Part shown: piece by piece, positions 61,463 through 64,000 of the stretch
Numbering within the stretch: position 1 is the stretch's first letter
Layout: each line of letters begins with the position of its first letter
Assembly (NCBI GenBank): GCA_041397625.1
Contig: JAWKWH010000003.1
Span: forward strand, 124,001 to 188,000
Direction: 5' to 3'
Source of the DNA: JAWKWH01 sp041397625
GTDB lineage: Bacteria > Pseudomonadota > Alphaproteobacteria > Rhizobiales > Rhizobiaceae
Length of the DNA: 64,000 bases
Notes under the pieces: model-generated
Seen by the model: only the letters and a program-made list of their open reading frames with translations
The model's database searches: none
What the model was told of the DNA's origin: nothing
Position numbers and translations under genes: made by a program

Positions 61463-62496
61463 CGACGGTGTGGGACAAGTCTCTTGATGTGCTGCAGGTT
61501 CATTGCCAGGGTGAGATCGGCAAGGTCATCCTCGATGGCGCTCCTGATATTCCAGGTGCAACCGCGCTCGACAAGATGAACCATATCAACGAGGTCGACG
61601 ACAGCTTACGTCGCTTCGTGACGTTCGAGCCAAGGGCGCACGTCGCCATGTCGGTTAACCTGCTGATCGAGCCGACGCGCCCGGATGCCGATGCCGGGTT
61701 TATTGTCCTGCAGGCCGATCGGGCTCATCCGATGTCGGGTAGCAACTGCATCTGTGTCGTGACCGCACTTCTCGAAAGCGGTCGCGTGCCGATGACCGAG
61801 CCTGAAACGGTCGTCCGTCTGGATACGCCGGCAGGTCTGGTGGTGGCTCGCGCGAAATGCCGCAAAGGGGAGTGCGTTTCGGTTACACTCGACAACGTTC
61901 CTAGCTTCGTTGAAGTTCTCGATGCTCCCGTCGAGACTCCTCGCTGGGGCCGGATCAAGATTGACGTGGCATTCGGCGGCGTCTTCTATGCAATCGTAGA
62001 TGCGTCGGAAGTGGGCATCGACATTGCGCCCGACAACGCGCGTCTGCTGGCCGAAGCCGGAACGGAACTGAAACGTCTGCTGACCGGAAAGATTCCGGTC
62101 AGCCATCCGACGCTTCGCGGAGTCGAACAGATCGCCTATGTGATGTTCCGGAAATTGGAGGGTGAGGGTGTCGTACGCACATGTACCACACTTGAACCGG
62201 GCCGGGTTGATCGTTCGCCCTGCGGCACGGGCAGCTCCGCCAATCTTGCCACGCTGGTCGCCCGGGGCAGGGCCAAGGTCGGCGACCGCTGGATATCCCG
62301 ATCGACCATCGGCGGTGAGTTCCTCGCCGAAGTTGCCGGGTTGACAAAAGTGGGAGACAAGGCGGCTATCCTGCCGCGCATCACGGGACGCGGATGGGTA
62401 TACGGTCGTGAGCAGCTTCGCATGACCGACGGCGACCCCTTCCCCGCGGGTTTCGCGTTGACGGACACCTGGGGTGCCGGCCCGTCCGGCATGTGA
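61459..62496 (+). CDS. Second proline racemase superfamily enzyme, Ser/Cys type
   Basis: The 345-residue paralogue begins at ATG 61459, overlapping the ALDH stop. It has Ser93 in PMSGSNCICV in place of the first Cys, and Cys255 in DRSPCGTGSSAN. Both paralogues thus carry the same Ser/Cys pair and the same MSGSN motif where MCGHN is usual, indicating a shared subfamily rather than random loss. The two proteins are clearly diverged elsewhere, so they may act on different isomers. It is the third gene of the run started by the FAD oxidase. Confidence 0.88.
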   Translation: MTTVWDKSLDVLQVHCQGEIGKVILDGAPDIPGATALDKMNHINEVDDSLRRFVTFEPRAHVAMSVNLLIEPTRPDADAGFIVLQADRAHPMSGSNCICVVTALLESGRVPMTEPETVVRLDTPAGLVVARAKCRKGECVSVTLDNVPSFVEVLDAPVETPRWGRIKIDVAFGGVFYAIVDASEVGIDIAPDNARLLAEAGTELKRLLTGKIPVSHPTLRGVEQIAYVMFRKLEGEGVVRTCTTLEPGRVDRSPCGTGSSANLATLVARGRAKVGDRWISRSTIGGEFLAEVAGLTKVGDKAAILPRITGRGWVYGREQLRMTDGDPFPAGFALTDTWGAGPSGM

Positions 62497-62587
62497 CAGG
62501 AAGGCCGTTCCGGCAAACCGACGATCGAGCTCTCCTCGGTTCCACAGCCGTGGCCAACGGCGGTTGCCGTGCGTATCATCCTTAGTT

Positions 62588-62608
62588 TTGTAGACACCGT
62601 GCCGACAT
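62588..62608. promoter_or_regulatory. GntR-type operator candidate, site D
   Basis: TTGTAGAC-ACCGT-GCCGACAT keeps the half-site order and 5-base spacer of sites A-C with more mismatches. It lies 165 bases before the LLM monooxygenase gene. It is the weakest of the four. Confidence 0.5.
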
Positions 62609-62772
62609 GACTTGACAGGACGATATCCTTTCTGCAATCTCCGAGCCATGTGGACGCGAAGATCAGCCTTTGTCATATCCGCCTGCGAACACTCTTGTGG
62701 GGCTTGGTAAAGTCCATTGGCGGGTGACTGCGGATCCGGTTTTGTGCGCCTGACGATACCTGGAGGAGTCGA

Positions 62773-64000
62773 ATGACAGAACGGAAAATGCGTCTGGGGG
62801 CTTTTCTGCAACCCACGGGACAGCATTTGGCTGCTTGGCGCCATCCGGATGCGGTGGTCGACGCGGGAACCAACATCGCTCATTACGTCGAATTGGCGCA
62901 GATCGCCGAACGTGGTTTGTTCGACATGATCTTCGTGGCCGATCGCCTTGGTTTCCTGGCAGAAGACAAGACGATCTTGAAGCATACGGTGCGCAACATA
63001 GCCCATTTCGAGCCGATGACCCTGCTCTCGGCGCTGGCGCTTCAAACCAGCCATATCGGCCTCGCGGCGACGCAAACGACGTCGTATATGGAGCCGTTCA
63101 ACATGGCGCGAAAGTTCGCATCGCTTGATCACATCAGTGCCGGACGGTCTGCATGGAACGTGGTGACCTCGAACTACGAGGATGAGTCCCTGAACTTCGG
63201 AAGGGAGCAGCACTACGGCGCCGCCGAGCGCTACGAGCGCGCGACCGAATTCGTCGAAGTTGTGACAGGCCTTTGGGACACTTGGGAGGACGATGCGTTC
63301 CCTCACGACAAGGAGAAGGGCATCTTCTTCGACGACGAGAAGCTTCACGTCCTAAATCACAAGGGCAAGCACTTTTCTGTCAAAGGGCCCCTCAACGTAG
63401 CCCGGCCTCCGCAAGGCTGGCCGGTGATCATTCAGGCGGGCACATCCGAACCCGCCAAGGAACTCTCGGCACGGTTCGCCGATGTTGTTTTCTCCGCGGA
63501 ACAGGACATCAACGCCGCGAAGAGATTCTACGCCGACGTAAAATCTCGGCTTGCCAAGTACGGCCGGGAAGAGGACGCGATCAAGGTTATGCCGGGCATC
63601 ATGGCTATTGTCGGCACAACCAAGGCGGAAGCACAGCGCAGGTTCGACGAACTCCAGGATCTCGTGCCGCCGGAGGTCGGGCTGAACCTTCTGTCCCAGA
63701 CCATGCAGATGGATATGAGCAAGTACGATATCGACGCTCCCATGCCGGAACTCGACGTTACCGGCAAATGGAGCCGCGCCCAGATGATGCTCGATCTTGC
63801 CAAGCTCAACAACTGGACCGTGAAGGACGCCTACAAGTCGGTGTCGGCCGGTCGCGGGCATTGGGTCGTGATCGGTACCGCATCGGAAATCGCCGACCAG
63901 ATGGAGCTTTGGTTGACCGAGAAAGCGGCGGATGGATTCAACGTCATGCCGCCGGTCTTCCCCGGTGATCTTTCCGCTTTCGTTGATCTGGTGATTCCGG
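62773..64000 (+). CDS. Flavin-dependent LLM-class monooxygenase (NtaA/SnaA/DszA-type), 3' end missing
   Basis: The frame is open from ATG 62773 to the window end (409 residues visible), so the C-terminus is not seen. The opening RLGAFLQPTGQHLAAWRHPD, then YVELAQIAERGLFDMIFVAD, SARKFASLDHISAGR-like ARKFASLDHISAGRSAWNVV and TSNYEDESLNFGREQH are typical of the nitrilotriacetate/pristinamycin/DszA group of two-component FMNH2-dependent monooxygenases. These enzymes cleave C-N or C-S bonds and need a flavin reductase, which the fusion protein at 55603 could supply. ATG 62773 follows TGGAGGAG. Operator site D upstream links it to the GntR regulon. Confidence 0.92.
   Translation, partial: MTERKMRLGAFLQPTGQHLAAWRHPDAVVDAGTNIAHYVELAQIAERGLFDMIFVADRLGFLAEDKTILKHTVRNIAHFEPMTLLSALALQTSHIGLAATQTTSYMEPFNMARKFASLDHISAGRSAWNVVTSNYEDESLNFGREQHYGAAERYERATEFVEVVTGLWDTWEDDAFPHDKEKGIFFDDEKLHVLNHKGKHFSVKGPLNVARPPQGWPVIIQAGTSEPAKELSARFADVVFSAEQDINAAKRFYADVKSRLAKYGREEDAIKVMPGIMAIVGTTKAEAQRRFDELQDLVPPEVGLNLLSQTMQMDMSKYDIDAPMPELDVTGKWSRAQMMLDLAKLNNWTVKDAYKSVSAGRGHWVVIGTASEIADQMELWLTEKAADGFNVMPPVFPGDLSAFVDLVIP

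Overview
This is a high-GC window from an alphaproteobacterium of the order Hyphomicrobiales (Rhizobiales), probably a Phyllobacteriaceae-like genome. The reasons are the rhizobial flagellar gene order, the rhizobium-type motility genes motB-motC-motD(fliK), motE and rem, the flaF-flbT pair, and intergenic palindromic elements of the rhizobial mosaic type. No species can be named from the sequence alone.

Positions 1-28364 are one nearly continuous plus-strand flagellar locus. It runs flgF (partial), fliI, a small membrane protein, flgB, flgC, fliE, flgG, flgA, flgI, motE, flgH, fliL, fliP, a flagellin, fliF, a FliH-like gene, motB, motC, fliK/motD, a lytic transglycosylase, the regulator rem, flgE, flgK, flgL, flaF, flbT, flgD, fliQ, flhA, fliR, and four small genes that look like FliJ, FlgJ rod-binding, FlgN and an unknown envelope protein. 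Many genes overlap by 1 to 4 bases. A second flagellin lies alone at 39055. It shares a leader element and a near-identical coding block with the first.

Positions 28365-41566 are mostly housekeeping: metY behind a candidate pseudoknot leader, a cupin, a cytochrome P450, clpP-clpX-lon-hupB, an SRPBCC protein, tRNA-Leu(GAG), the second flagellin and an MFS transporter. A 135-bp terminal-inverted-repeat element sits before metY. Two 376-bp relatives occur at 53604 and 57403.

Positions 41700-44964 hold an accessory island of mostly unrecognised genes: a cysteine-rich 328-residue protein, a MarR regulator with a five-cysteine tail, an AT-rich small protein, a periplasmic protein with one CxxCH haem motif, and a secreted helical protein. 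A nearly identical 17-bp palindrome lies in front of the first gene and in the divergent promoter region, which suggests one regulon. This is the best candidate here for an undescribed system.

After tRNA-Ser(GCT), positions 45450-64000 form a catabolic cluster for an imino acid or related compound. It has two proline-racemase-superfamily enzymes (both with Ser replacing the first catalytic Cys), two Ldh2-type reductases, a DapA-family lyase/deaminase, a polar amino-acid ABC transporter, a choline-sulfatase-like sulfatase, a flavin reductase fused to a winged helix, an SDR, a DadA-like FAD oxidase, an aldehyde dehydrogenase and a flavin-dependent LLM monooxygenase (cut by the window end). Four dyads of the form TTGTCGAC-N5-GTCGACAA occur at 48113, 53555, 58609 and 62588. 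They tie the region to the FCD-type GntR regulator at 57806-58531. The overall layout resembles hydroxyproline catabolism, but the true substrate is not established.
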